Part shown: positions 10,720-22,476 of the stretch, piece after piece
Numbering within the stretch: the first letter of the stretch is position 1
Layout of the letters: each line of letters starts with the position of its first letter
From: Rhipidocladum racemiflorum
Taxonomy: Eukaryota; Streptophyta; Magnoliopsida; Poales; Poaceae
DNA: 64,000 bases
Direction of reading: 5' to 3'
Assembly: GCA_036346355.1 (NCBI GenBank)
Contig: CM070576.1
Span: forward strand, 9,965,558 to 10,029,557
The notes under the pieces: model-generated
Told to the model about the DNA's origin: nothing
What the model saw: the letters and a program-made list of their open reading frames with translations, nothing else
Database searches by the model: none
Translations under genes and position numbers: made by a program

Positions 10720-13700
10720 TGTCGGGACCCCGAATTTGCAAATTCGGACCCTCTGTGTATTCAGCACTAGTCCAGGAACGCGCTAGTGCACACAGTCTTA
10801 ACATTGGTATATATCACAATCATACCAAACGATACTATCAAAGTACTTTATTTAAATAATCAAAGGGTTACTCGACCTTATGGCCAAGTTACAAATATAT
10901 GCCTCGCAAGGCGAAACTTAAAAAGAGAAATAACAGCAGCGGAAAATCAAATAAACTTCGTGGCGCCATCCAGTATACCACAGGCAACTGACTGGGCTCG
11001 CATCCCTAAGTAGACGGATCTTCTTGGAAATCTTCCTCCGAAACTGGCGTAATCTCCTCTTCAACTGGTATTGTGTTGAGGCAAGGGTGAGTACTTGGTA
11101 CTCAGCAAGTCATGCACAGAATGCAAGCTAATATACTATATGCATGGCTTGGTACAAAGGAATAGCTCAGGGTATATTTGCAAGAAATGACTTTTGACAA
11201 GTAATAAAAGTAGATTCAAAGCAAGAGAAATAAGTAAAGCATAAATAACTTTTCAAGAAGTTTAACAAACATTTTTCCCATCCTAAACCATATTTCCATC
11301 ATCTTCTTTGTTAAACCAACCCAACTTTTCAAATCCAAGTTATTTTCGTAAAGTCTAACCCTTGACTGTAATTCCCGAGCATTGTCCAAGATCGTGGACT
11401 CGGCTATTTAAATAGATTCTACACTCTGCAGAGGTTATGCACTTTACCCACAAGATACTGATCAAACACCACAAAGGCGAAGTTCCCGTAACAAAGCCTT
11501 TCTAAGCCTCAAACAACACAGTGGTCCTCTCCAGACGTGCTCTACACCATCCCTTCCCTTAGCCAAGGCGAAGTATGGGACCAACACACCGTTAGATGGG
11601 TACCTGCCACACCCACGATACGCTCCCCGCACAATCACACAAACTGTAATCGACACCTGAGGCTCCACAAGTGAGTCCTTAGCGACTTAGTCAACTAGGG
11701 CCGTCCCATTCCAGCCATGTGGTTGCAAGTATGACCCAGTTCAAAGGCTTGCAAGGTTAAGTCCTTAGAGTGACCAGGGCAAGACTACCCGAAAAACCAA
11801 ATCAACATTCCCAATGCCACAACTGGCCCACCCGATTACTCTTGCCACATGCCCCGGTCGAAAACTGTTTATCAAACCCCAGTTGATTACCATTCACCAC
11901 ATGCCATCAACATCACATGATACTTTTCCAAAACAGGTTCAATATATCATTAAGTCCATATTAGCATTTGATTGTCCAAAATCATGTCATGAGCACGAAG
12001 TGTGCTCTAAGCAGCATACTACAACGGTCTAAACCCATGTTGGCAATTTAATAATATCCAACTAGTAAACCACAACTAGGGTGACAAAGGGTCATGGCAC
12101 ATACTTAAATAATCAAGGTGTCATATAGCAAATTGGTATTTATCTAACCCCCATGTTTAAACAAAGTATCTTTCTAATTGAACTAGCATGCAATAGTTTA
12201 AATCAAAATAGATTTCGAAATGGGATCAACATGGTCAAAGCACAACTTGCCTTCAAAAAGCACTTGCTCTTGGTCTTGAGTTGGATCCTGAGTCAACACT
12301 TCTCCTTCGAATCCTTCCCAGACTTCAACGTCTACTCGTAAAGCGTGCAAATAGCAAATACACAAATAAACACTATGCAAAAGATCCCTAAACTCCAAAT
12401 AAAATCCATAAACAGAGAGAACATAATTTTCTGGATTTTAGAAAGCTGGAATCACAAATTTGGAGTTAAAGCATAAAAGTTATGATTATTTAAAGTTTAA
12501 ATAATCAATTAAATAATTTTGCAGAGAAAAACTTTAGTCAAAAATTAAATAAAATTCATATTTAGGTAGATCTTAATTTTATACAAATTTAGAAATTTGA
12601 ATCACTCAAATCGGAGTTGAAACGCAAAAGTTATAAGCGTTTGAAGTTTGAATCTAAATTTGAATCAATATTTCGAATTAATAAATCATTTTTCTTTTGA
12701 AATTAATTATTCGTCAGCATGGACACGTGTCGACCTCGATTGGCTGGTGGCGTCGGCGGTCCATGGACTCGGCCCACGCTTGGCTCGGGTCCACGGTGGA
12801 CTCGCCCACGGCTCACGCGATCGCCGACAAGTGGGTCCTCGGGTGGCGTCATTCTTGGCGCCAAGACACTGCTGGGGATGGCGACAAGCGGGCCCCACCG
12901 TGGCGTCGGCGATGACGTCATGGTGCGGTTTATTTGTCCGACGCCAGCGGGCCCGCCGTGGTCGGCGTCTCACGCCTTCAGTGGACCGCGCGGCGGTCAA
13001 GCTTCCGACGCGCGTGCGCAATCCCGGCCGTCGATTTGAAATCCGGCGGTATGGATTGGGTCTCGGTTTAACGTGTTGGATTAACGCGCGGATCTCGAGC
13101 CGCTGGATCTTGATCCAGCGGTTGAAATTAACCCTAACCCGTAACGTTACCCATGTTTCAAGCAGCGTGGCGATTATGGGCCGTTGGATCTTGATCCAAC
13201 GGTCCCGATCTATCTGGGATCTTAGGGTTGGGATAGAACGTGGGCTCACCTCAACCGTCCGATTTGGATCGGCGGTTCACCGAGCTTCAGGACGGCGATG
13301 GCCAGCGGCGTGAGCTCACCGTGGCCGAGGATGACGACCACGGCAGCGGCGCCTCAGGCGTCTCCGGCCAAGTGAGTGCACTCACCAGTGCGCTGGCCGG
13401 GTTCCGGATCCGGTCTTGGTTTGCGGCGAAAGCTTGGCTTGCCGGCCAGGCGGAATCGTCGAGGAACGCGGTGGAAGAGAGAGGCAACTTCTGGCGAGCT
13501 TTTTGCGGCTAGGCGGCGGCTAGGGCTCAAACTTGAGGGAAAAGGTGCGCACGGTGACAGGCTTCAACGGGCGGCCTTGGGGCTTTAAATAGTGCCTCGG
13601 CGTCGCGGCGCAACACGAAACCCTAACGCACCACGGCCGCAGCGGAGCAATCCGTCTCCGGTCGGATCGGGAGCGATGGCCTTGGCCGTTGGATCTCGAT

Positions 13701-14119
13701 CCAACGGCTCGCGTCTTGAAGCAGGCTTCGGCCGAGCCGGTAACGACGAGGTCGGGTCGGACTCGAACTTCGAGTCTGACTCGGGCTCGATCGGATGAAA
13801 CGATACTTGACCCGAGTTTGATTTTCCAGCGATTTAATAATTAAAATAATTCCCGATAATTCATTTAATTCATTAAAAATAGCAAATGACTCGAGAAAAA
13901 TTCGAGAAAAATTCGAAAATACTTTGGATCATTTTGGACTCAAATAAAATATTTCCAACAAAAATTTATTTGCAAAATTAAATTCTTTAATTATTTCAAA
14001 ATGGAATAAATTCAAATAAATTCCAAATAAATCCAAATAAATTCCAGAAAATTCCAAAAATTCACCAAAGTGCCAAATCACACATGAATTTAGGAAAAGT
14101 AAAATTTTGGGGTGTTACA
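10720..14119 (-). mobile_element. Family B solo LTR inserted in reverse into B1
   Basis: A 3.4-kb sequence that is the reverse complement of the family B LTR. It starts TGTCGGGACCCC, ends GGGGTGTTACA, and is flanked by the perfect 5-bp TSD CATAT. There is no internal domain, so this is a solo LTR left by recombination between the two LTRs of a full insertion. It separates the leader of the host gypsy element (10034-10719) from its gag (14178 on), so it is younger than that element. Confidence 0.93.
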
Positions 14120-14177
14120 CATATTACTTGTCTATTCTTGTTTCCCTCTCATCTCTAAACCTAGAGCAAATCGACAG

Positions 14178-15206
14178 ATGGTGAACACCCGTGGGAACTT
14201 TGGAAGCAATGGGAGTGGTTCTCGCCCAGCAGAAAACCCCAATGATAGAGCACCAGCACCGCCAGTTGATATGCAGAATTTTGGAGCCTTTCTTGCTGCT
14301 CAGACTCAGTTGATGCATGCTATGATGCAACAAATGCAGCACGTCCTTTGCTCAGGCCATCGCTAATCAAGTTAATCGTGACCACGCTAATACAAGGTCG
14401 TCGAGTTCATGAGGACTCACCCACCCACTTTCTCTCTGGGAATGCCAATCCATTGGAGGCCGATGATTGGTTAAGATCAATCGAGAGGAAGCTACACATA
14501 GCTCAATGCATAGGGAATGAGAAGGTACTCTCGCTTCTCATCGCTTGGAAGGGACAATGCCAGAATGGTGGGAGAATTTCTGTGCCACGCAGAGAGAACC
14601 CTCAAGATATCACTTGGGAAGAGTTCACGGTGCATTAAAGCGATATCACGTGCCTGAAGGAATCATGGACCTTAAGAAGGAGGAGTTCAGAGCACTGAAA
14701 CAAGGTAATCACCGGTGGCCGACTACTGAACAAGTTCACACAGCTAGCACGCCACGCACCGAGGATGTAGCGACGGATAAATCCAGGCAGTCGTCGTTTA
14801 TGAAGGGACTTAACTCGGGATTGCAAGTAGGGTTGATCACCCACACCTTTCAGATTTCCAAGAGTTGGTGAATAAGGCACTTATTCTTGAGGACAAGCGC
14901 AAGGAACTGGATGAGAACAGGAAGCGCAGGATGCAACAGCCAAGGATCACGCCAGGAACGCATAAGCGCTTGAGAGTTGCACCAAATCAATTCTTGATTC
15001 CAACCACGCAATGCAACGAGGACACCATCCCCAGCACCAAGACCTGCCAATCAGAACTACCAAACCCCACTTCGCTAGAAACGCTTACTCCAGGCAACAA
15101 AGAAGTGAACAAAGTGAGGCGCCGTTACAACCGCAACGAGCCAGGACACTTTGCCAACAGCTTGTCCGAAGAAGACAGCGAGGAGCGACCCGCCGCTTCA
15201 ATCTAG
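14178..15206 (+). pseudogene. gag: gag of family B copy 1, frameshifted
   Basis: Starts at ATG 14178 (MVNTRGNFGSNGSGSR), a typical N-terminus of chromovirus Gag with a Gln/Met-rich segment (QTQLMHAMMQQMQHV). The retrotrans_gag core is readable only by changing frame: NPLEADDWLRSIERKL (14450 region), GTMPEWWENFCATQ (14550), and GLNSGLQVGL with VNKALILEDKRKELDENRKR (14810-14930). No intact CCHC knuckle is evident. At least three frame changes occur. Gag would form the virus-like particle; this copy cannot make an intact one. Confidence 0.8.
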
Positions 15207-15249
15207 GAACCACCCAGCTAGGACGCCAAAGCACTGAGAGCCACACCCT

Positions 15250-18200
15250 GCATGGTGAGAGGCCGAGTCAACCATGTCACCGCAGATGCACTTTGCAAAA
15301 TGCTACGGACGTCGTCTTGGGTAAGTTACTTGTTAACTCAAGCACTGCAACAGTTTTGTTTGACTCGAGCTTCAGATTCGCTTGTTTCGCAAGGTTTTGC
15401 TACTAGAAATGATTTGAGGATTGCAAGACTTAAGTGCATGCTTTTAGTTCAAACCCACTGGTTCGAACTCCGAGCGGAAGTAGGATGTTCCGGTGAGAAT
15501 ACTAATAGATGGAATAGAGTTCCTAGCAAACCTTATAATTTTGGAGACCCAGACCTTAGATGTTATATTGGGAATGGATTGGTTATCCAAGCACAAGGCC
15601 GTATTGGAATTGTGGACGAAGGACTATCTCGATCGAGAGCAGTGTGGGAAGAAAGTGGAATTTCAAGCCCACTGCAGCTTAGAGATGGTCGATTGATGGT
15701 TAACAGTACCAAGGCAATCAGCATAGAAGATGTCCCAAGAGTGAATGAGTACCCGATGTTTTCCCGAGGATCTACCCAGTATGCCGCCAGACAGGGACAT
15801 AGAGTTTGTGATAGAGCTTGTACCTGGTACAACACCGATAGCAAAGAGACCCTATCGGATGTCTACCGAGGAGTTGGTAGAGATGAAGACACAGCTGGAA
15901 GAGTTAATGGAGAAAGGATTTATCGAGGCCGAGTTAAATGCGCCGTGGGGAGCACCAGTTTTGTTTGTCAAGAAGAAGGGCGGGAGTTTCGGGATGTGCA
16001 TTGACTACCGTGCACTCAATGAAGTCACCGTGAAGAATAAGTATCCGCTACCAGTGATTGATGATTTGTTTGATCAGTTAAGAGGAGCCGGAGTTTTCTC
16101 CAAGATTGATCTGAGATCGGGATACCATCGATTGAAGATCCGATCGTAAGATATTCAAGACTGCATTCTCGTCAAGATATGGACATTACGAGTTCACAGT
16201 TATGTCCTTTGAAATTTAACGAATCGCCAACCTATTTCATGAATATGATGAATAAGGTGTTCATGGAATATTTGGACAAGTTTGTAAATGCGTGTTCATA
16301 GACGATATCCTAATCTACTCCAAGGCAGAGGATGAACATGCCGAACACTTAAGGCGAGTTTTGGAAAAGTGAGGGGACGACAACTTTTCGCCAAGTTCAG
16401 CAAGTGTGATTTTTGGAAGGACAAGGTGGAGTTTCTTGGACATGTAATGACTGCAGAAGGAGTCGCCGTAGATCCAAGCAAAGTAGAAGCGGTGTTACAT
16501 TGGGAGCACCAAGATCGTGACCCGGTTCGAGTTTCCTTGGAATGGCAGGATACTACCGCCCGTTTCATTGAAGGCTTCTCGACAATTGCGAAACCTCTTA
16601 CGCAATTGTCAAGAAGGAAAAGAAGTTTGCATGGACGCTTGAGAATGTGAGAAAGGATTTGAGGAGTGAAGAAGCGATTGACGTCGGCACCAGTGTTAGT
16701 TCTACCTGATGTTGCTCAAAGCTTCGATATTTATTGTGACGATCGCGCCAAGGACTTGGATGTGTGCTGATGCAGAATGGAAAGGTCGCCGCTTATGCAT
16801 CAAGGCGCTTGAGGCCGCATGAGGAAAATTATCCGACACATGACTTGGAGTTAGGCCGTAGTGCATGCTTTGAAGATATGGCGTCACTATCGATTGGAAA
16901 GCAGATGTGAAGTGTATACGGATCATAAGAGCCTTAAGTACATATTCACCCGATCGGATCTGAATATGAGGCGAGGAGATGGTTAGAGTTGATCAAGGAC
17001 TACAATGTTGGAATCCATTACCATCCGGGAAGGCCAACGTAGTAGCCGATGCTCGAGTCGGAAAAGCCATACCGTGAGTACGTTGCTAGCCACAAGCCAG
17101 GATGAGTTATGTAAGGATTTTGAGAAAATGAAGATTGAGGTTGTACCTAGCGGATTCTTGGCCGCATTGGAAGTAAAGCCTACCTTAGAGGACCAGATCC
17201 GAGAAGGATGTAGGATGATGACAAGATCCGCAGGATTAAGTCCATCAAGTAGTAAGGCAAGGCGTCGGACTTCATGTTGGATGAGCAAGGCACGTTGTGG
17301 ATGAATGATCGCATTTGTGTGCCTAACAAAAAGGAGTTAAAGCAAGCGGATTCTCGAAGAAGCCCATGACTCAAGTACTCAATTCACCCTGGAAGCGCCA
17401 GGATGTATCAGATCTGAAGGAGAGATTCTCGTGGCCGAGTATGAAACGTGAAGTTGCCGAGCATGTTGCATTGTGCGACGTATGCCGTAGAGTCAAGGCA
17501 ATGCATCGAGACCAGCAGGATTGCTACAACCGCTGAAAATACCGAGTGGAAGTGGGAGGAAATCGGAATGGATTTCATTACGGTTTCTTGAAGACTCAAG
17601 GAGGTTATGACTCCATATGGGTTATAGTGGATCGCCTAACTAAAGTAGCCCATTTTATCCCCGTGAAGACCACTTACTCGGGAGATAAATTAGCAGAATT
17701 ATACATGATCAGGATTGTCTGTTTGCACGGAGTGCCAAAGAGGATTGTATCGGACAGAGGTACCCAATTTACCTCAAGGTTCTGGAATAAGTTGCATGAA
17801 GCCATGGGAACCCGTTTGAACTTCAAGATCTGACTTATCATCCACAGACGGATGGACAGACCGAAAGGGTCAATCGGTCTCGAGGATATGTTGAGAGCTT
17901 GTGCATTGGCTTATGCTACCTCTTGGGATAAAAGTTTGCCGTATGCCGAGTTCGATTACAACAATAGTTATCGAGGCTAGTTCTACGATGTCACCTTTTG
18001 AGGCCTCAGATGGTCGACCACTTCGGACGCCATTGAATTGGAATGAGACCGTGGCCGTATCCTTGGGCCGATATTCTTCAAGAAGTCAAGAACAGTCGCC
18101 ATGATTAGGGAAAGGTTGAAGATAGCCCAATCTCGACAGAAGAGTTATCTTGACAATCGTCGCCGAGATTTGAGTTTTGAACCGTAAGACTTTGTATACC

Positions 18201-18600
18201 TCAGAGTTACGCCTCTCGGGAGTTAAGAGGTTCCATGCCAAAGGGAAACTCGCACCCGTTATGTTGGACCATTTAAGATTGTGAGCCGCAGAGGCGAGGT
18301 TGCTTATCACCGGAGTTGCCACAATCGTTAGCAGGAGTGCATGATGTATTCCATGTGTCCCGATTGAAGAAGTGTCTTCGAAGTTCCCGAGGAGCAGACA
18401 CCGCTTAGAGTCAATTGAGTTGCAAGAGGATTTGACCTATAAGGAGTATTCCGTGAGGATTCTAGACACAATGGATCGAGAAACTAGAAACAAGTCAACC
18501 CGTTTTCAGAGAGTTCAATGGAGCAACCATGAAGAAAGCGAAGCGACTTGGGAGCGCGAAGAGGATTTGAAGAAAGAGTTTCCAAACCTATTCCTTTAGT
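15250..18600 (+). pseudogene. pol: pol of family B copy 1 (PR-RT-RH-INT-chromodomain), multiply frameshifted
   Basis: Domains in order, each readable but in shifting frames. Protease and linker: 15300-15690, with TVLFDS and DVILGMDWLSKHKAV. RT: 15745-16149, one clean 134-codon block with FIEAELNAPWGAPVLFVKKK, IDYRALNEVTVKNKYPLP and FSKIDLRSGYHRLKIR; then, after a frameshift, the catalytic FIDDILIYS near 16300. RNase H: 16800-17060, with HEENYPTHDLEL and WLELIKDYNVGIHYHPG. Integrase: HHCC zinc region near 17400-17490 and core 17546-17833, with VDRLTKVAHFIPVKTTY and KRIVSDRGTQFTSRFW. C-terminal chromodomain: 18440-18600, with ILDTMDRETRNKSTRFQRVQW and EATWEREEDL. The protease active-site region is damaged by a frameshift. 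The element is inactive on its own. Confidence 0.88.
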
Positions 18601-18628
18601 AAGCCCTGAATCTCGGGGACGAGATTCT

Positions 18629-18643
18629 ATTAAGGGGGGGAGG
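18629..18643 (+). other. Polypurine tract of family B copy 1
   Basis: TTAAGGGGGGGAGG lies directly before the 3' LTR start (TGTAACACC at 18646). It is the expected primer for plus-strand DNA synthesis, and the preceding GGGGACGAGATTCTAT is usual in this group. Confidence 0.85.
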
Positions 18644-18645
18644 TT

Positions 18646-21600
18646 TGTAACACCCCAAAATTTTACTTGTCCTAAATTCATGTGTGATTTGGCACTTTGG
18701 TGAATTTTTGGAATTTTCTGGAATTTATTTGGATTTATTTGGAATTTATTTGAATTTATTCCATTTTGAAATAATTAAAGAATTTAATTTTGCAAATAAA
18801 ATTTTGTTGGAAATATTTTATTTGAGTCCAAAATGATCCAAAGTATTTTCCAGAATTTTTCTGGAATTTTTCTGAGTCTTTTGCTATTTTTAATGAATTA
18901 AATGAATTACTGGGAATTATTTTAAATATTAAATCGCTGGAAAATCAACTCGGGTCAAGTACTGTTCATCCGACCGAGTCGGAACCCGAGTCGGACTCGA
19001 GTCCGACCCGAGCCACGTGACTCGACCGAACCCACTCCTAACCCTAATCAATCCCAACCGTTGGATCAAGATCCAACGGCTGAGATCCGCCGTCTGGTTC
19101 GAGCCGTGTCCGGCCGGATCCGATCGCCGTCGCGATCGTGGCCGTTGATCGCGCCACGTGATCGGCCGAGTCGTCGTCTTCGCCGAGACCGAAGCCGGAC
19201 TCCGCCGCCGCGCCCGCCAGAAAGAACTAGGTTTCCGTCTAGGGCACGAACGCCGAGGCTATTTAAAGCGTGAGACGTCCCCAGGTTGCCCTCATCCTTG
19301 CGCACTGCGTTCCCGAGCCATCTCGCCTCGAGCCGCTCGCTTATTCGCGGCGAGCTCGGGCCAGAAGTTGGAGGAAGTGACCGCCGCGGTTTTGCTCGAT
19401 TCGCCGTCCGTCGTCTTCCGCCGAGAAGGAGCCCAGATCCGAGTCCTCGCCGAGACGCACCCGAAGGACCCTTCATCTCGCCGAGCAACCCCGAACGCCG
19501 TCGGGCTCGTCGTCGTTCTCGCCTCCGGTGCCCAAGCTTCGCCGTGCCATCGCCGGACTCCATGAAGCTCGGAGGACCGTCCGATCCAGATCGGACGGTT
19601 GAGGTGAGTTCACGTGTTCCAAACCCGATTAGATCTGGACCGCTGGATCAAGATCCAGCGGTTCACAATCGCCACGCGGCCTTTAGCAAAGGCGATTATA
19701 GGATTAGATCTGGACCGTCAATCTAAATCGAACGCCCACGATCAACGAGTAGTTTCAACGTGTTAACCCTGGATCTAATCCGCGACGTTGAATTTCAACT
19801 CAACGGTCGTGATTGCGCCACGTGTCGGGAAGTTGGGCCAAGCGGTCGGCGGCAAATCCGCAGCGTGCGTGTGTATTGACCCGACACGCGAGGCCCGCGT
19901 GTCGAGGGCCCGCATGTCGATGGTCGACCCGCCCAGCGCCGACGTCACCCATGACGTCACGATGGGTCCCACTGTCAAGCACTGCGTGGTGAGCCCCGAC
20001 GTCGGCGATGACGTCACCCGAGAGGGCCACATGTCGATCTCACGTGGAGTCGTGGGCCGAGTCCACGGTGGACCCGAGCCGAGCGTGGACCAAGTCCATG
20101 GACTAGCCGACGCCACCGCCCAATCGAGAGGCTGCCACGTGTCCTTGCTGACGCAATAATTAATTTCCGAAAAAAGAAAATGATTCATTAATTCGAATAT
20201 TGATTCAAATTTAGATTCAAACTTCAAACGCTTATAACTTTTGCGTTTCAACTCCGATTTGGGTGATTCAAATTTCTAAATTTGTATAAAATTCAGATCT
20301 ACTCAAATATGAATTTTATTTAATTTTTGGACTAAAGTTTTTCTCTGTAATATTATTTAATTGATTATTTAAACTTTAATAAATCATAACTTTTGCGTTT
20401 TAACTCCAAATTTGATTTATTCCAGTTTCTAAAAATCCAGAAAATTATGTTCTCTCTGTTTATGGATTTTATTTGGAGTTTTGGGATGTTTTTGCCTAGT
20501 GTTTATTTGTGTATTTGCTATTTGCACGCTTTACGAGTAGACGTTGAAGTCTTAGGAAGGATTCGAGGAGAAGTGTTGACTCAGGATCCAACTCAAGACC
20601 AAGAGCAAGTAATTTTTGAAGGCAAGTTGTGCTTTGACCATATTGATCCTATTTGAAATCTATTTTGATTTAAACTATTGCATGCTAGTTCAATTAGAAA
20701 GATACTTTGTTTAAACATGGGGTTAGATATATACCAATTTGCTATATGACACCTTGATTACTTAAGTATGTGCCATGACCCTTTGTCACCCTAGTTGTGG
20801 TTTACTAGTTGGACATTATTAAATTGCCAACATGGGTTTAGATCGTTGTAGTATCTTTGCTTAGCCTGCTCGTGCTCATGACATGATTTTGGATAATCAA
20901 ATGCTAATATTGACTTAATGATATATTGAACCTGTTTTGGAAAAGTATCATGTGATGTTGATGGCACGTGGTGCATGGTAATCAAGCGGGGTTTGATAAA
21001 CAGATTTCGGCCAGGGCATGTGGCAAGAGTAATCAAAGTGGGCCGATTGTGGCATTGGGGATGTTGATTTGGTTCTTGGGTAGTCTTGCCTGGTCACTCT
21101 AAGGACTTAACCTTGCAAGCCTTTGAACTGGTCATACTTGCAACCACATGGTCGGGAATGGGACGGCCCTAGTTGACTAAGTCGCTAAAGACTCACTTGT
21201 GGAGCCTCAGGGTGTCAATTACACCGTTTGTGTGATTATGCGGGGAGCGTATCGTGGCTGTGGCCGATACCCATCTAACGGTGTGTTGGTCCCATACTTC
21301 GCCTTGGCTAAGGGAAGGGATGGTGTAGAGCACGAACCGAGAGGACCACTGTGTTGTTTGAGGCTTCCGAAAGGCTTTTGTTACTGAACTCGCCTTTGTG
21401 GTGTTTGATCAGTATCTTGTGGGTAAAGTGCATAACCTCTGCAGAGTGTAGAATCTATTTGAATAGCCGAGTCCACGATCTTGGACAATGCTCAAGGATT
21501 ACAAAAGGGTTAGACTTTACGAAAATAACTTGGATTTGAAAAGTTGGGTTGGTTTAATAATGAAGATGATGGAAATGTGGTTTAGGATGGGGAAAAATGT

Positions 21601-22148
21601 TTATTAAATTTCTTGAGAAGTTATTTATGCTTTACTTATTTCTCTTGCTTTGAATCTACTTTTATTACTTGTCAAAAGTCATTTCGCAAATATACCTTGA
21701 GCTATTCCTTTGTACCAAGCCATGCATATAGTATATTAGCTTGCATTCTCAGGTATGACTTGCCGAGTACCAAGTACTCACCCTTGCCTCAACACAATAC
21801 CAGTTGAAGAGGAGATTACGCCGGTTCGGAGGAGGATTCCCAAGAAGACCCGTCTACTTAGGGTGCGAGCCCGATCGGTTGCTGTGGTATCTTTGGATGG
21901 CGCCACGAAGTTATTTGATTTTTCCGCTGCTGTTATTTCTCTTTTAATAAGTTTCGCCTTGCGAGGCATATATTTGTAACTTGGCCATAAGGTCGAGTAA
22001 CCCTTTGATTATTTAAATAAAGTACTTTGATAGTATCGTTTGGTATGATTGTGATATATACCGATGTTAAGACTGTGTGCACTAGCGCGTTCCTGGACTA
22101 GTGCTGAATACACAGAGGGTCCGGATTTGCAAATTCGGGGTCCCGACA
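18646..22148 (+). repeat. 3' LTR of family B copy 1
   Basis: Matches the 5' LTR at 6531-10033 end to end with scattered substitutions and small indels, including TATTTAAA at 19260. It ends CCCGACA and is followed by the TSD CAGCC (22149-22153). The divergence between this copy and the 5' LTR could date the insertion. Confidence 0.93.
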
Positions 22149-22254
22149 CAGCCGACCGGCGATCGCCGTCGGGCGCTTGGAGGTGGATGGGGATTTCGCT
22201 GAGCCTGGAGGAGTCGGGAGTCGCTGTCAAGGCCCCAAGTTCAAAAATTTTGGG

Positions 22255-22455
22255 ACATCCAGAGTATCCGGATTAACATCCGGAATGTCCGGACACAACC
22301 CGGAATGTCCGGATATATTATCCGGAGTATCCGGATTGTCCTGACCGAAGGCCTCAACCCAGAGTGTCTGGGTTGAAGATCCGGAGTGTCCGGGTTGATT
22401 CCACCGAAGACCCCAACCCGGAGTCTCCGGGTTAGAGTCCGGAGTGTCCGGTATT
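22255..22455. repeat. TCCGGA-type palindromic repeat cluster in family E LTR
   Basis: A dozen or so diverged copies of the 10-16 bp motif CCGGAGTGTCCGGGTT, built on the dyad TCCGG/CCGGA, lie just upstream of the TATA box. A second cluster lies at about 23070-23200 downstream of it. Their function is unknown; they could be enhancer or protein-binding repeats in U3. Confidence 0.75.
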
Positions 22456-22468
22456 TGCGGGGGTTTAG

Positions 22469-22476
22469 TATAAAAA
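22469..22476 (+). promoter_or_regulatory. TATA box of family E LTR
   Basis: TATAAAAA follows a GC-rich repeat cluster and precedes a CT-rich leader (CTCCCCTCCATTC). This is a conventional plant core promoter layout. Confidence 0.6.

Larger units (their letters stand above)
6531..22148 (+). mobile_element. Family B copy 1 (B1): complete Ty3/gypsy chromovirus, degenerate
   Basis: A 15.6-kb element with two 3503-bp LTRs, a tRNA-iMet primer site, gag, pol ordered protease-RT-RNase H-integrase with a C-terminal chromodomain, and a polypurine tract, all flanked by the TSD CAGCC. The gene order and chromodomain place it in the chromoviruses. Long LTRs of this size fit the Tekay/Del lineage, but lineage placement needs a tree. 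A reverse-oriented solo LTR of the same family lies in the leader (10720-14119). Many frameshifts make it non-autonomous now. It inserted into the hAT element. Confidence 0.92.

Noticed and set aside
12707..13313. Long ORFs (180-221 codons) in both strands
   Set aside because: They lie in a GC-rich section of a family B solo LTR; other LTR copies have stops and indels in these frames.
19066..19565. ORFs of 135-165 codons near the LTR promoter
   Set aside because: They are within the 3' LTR of family B copy 1; the frames are not preserved in the 5' LTR or B3.
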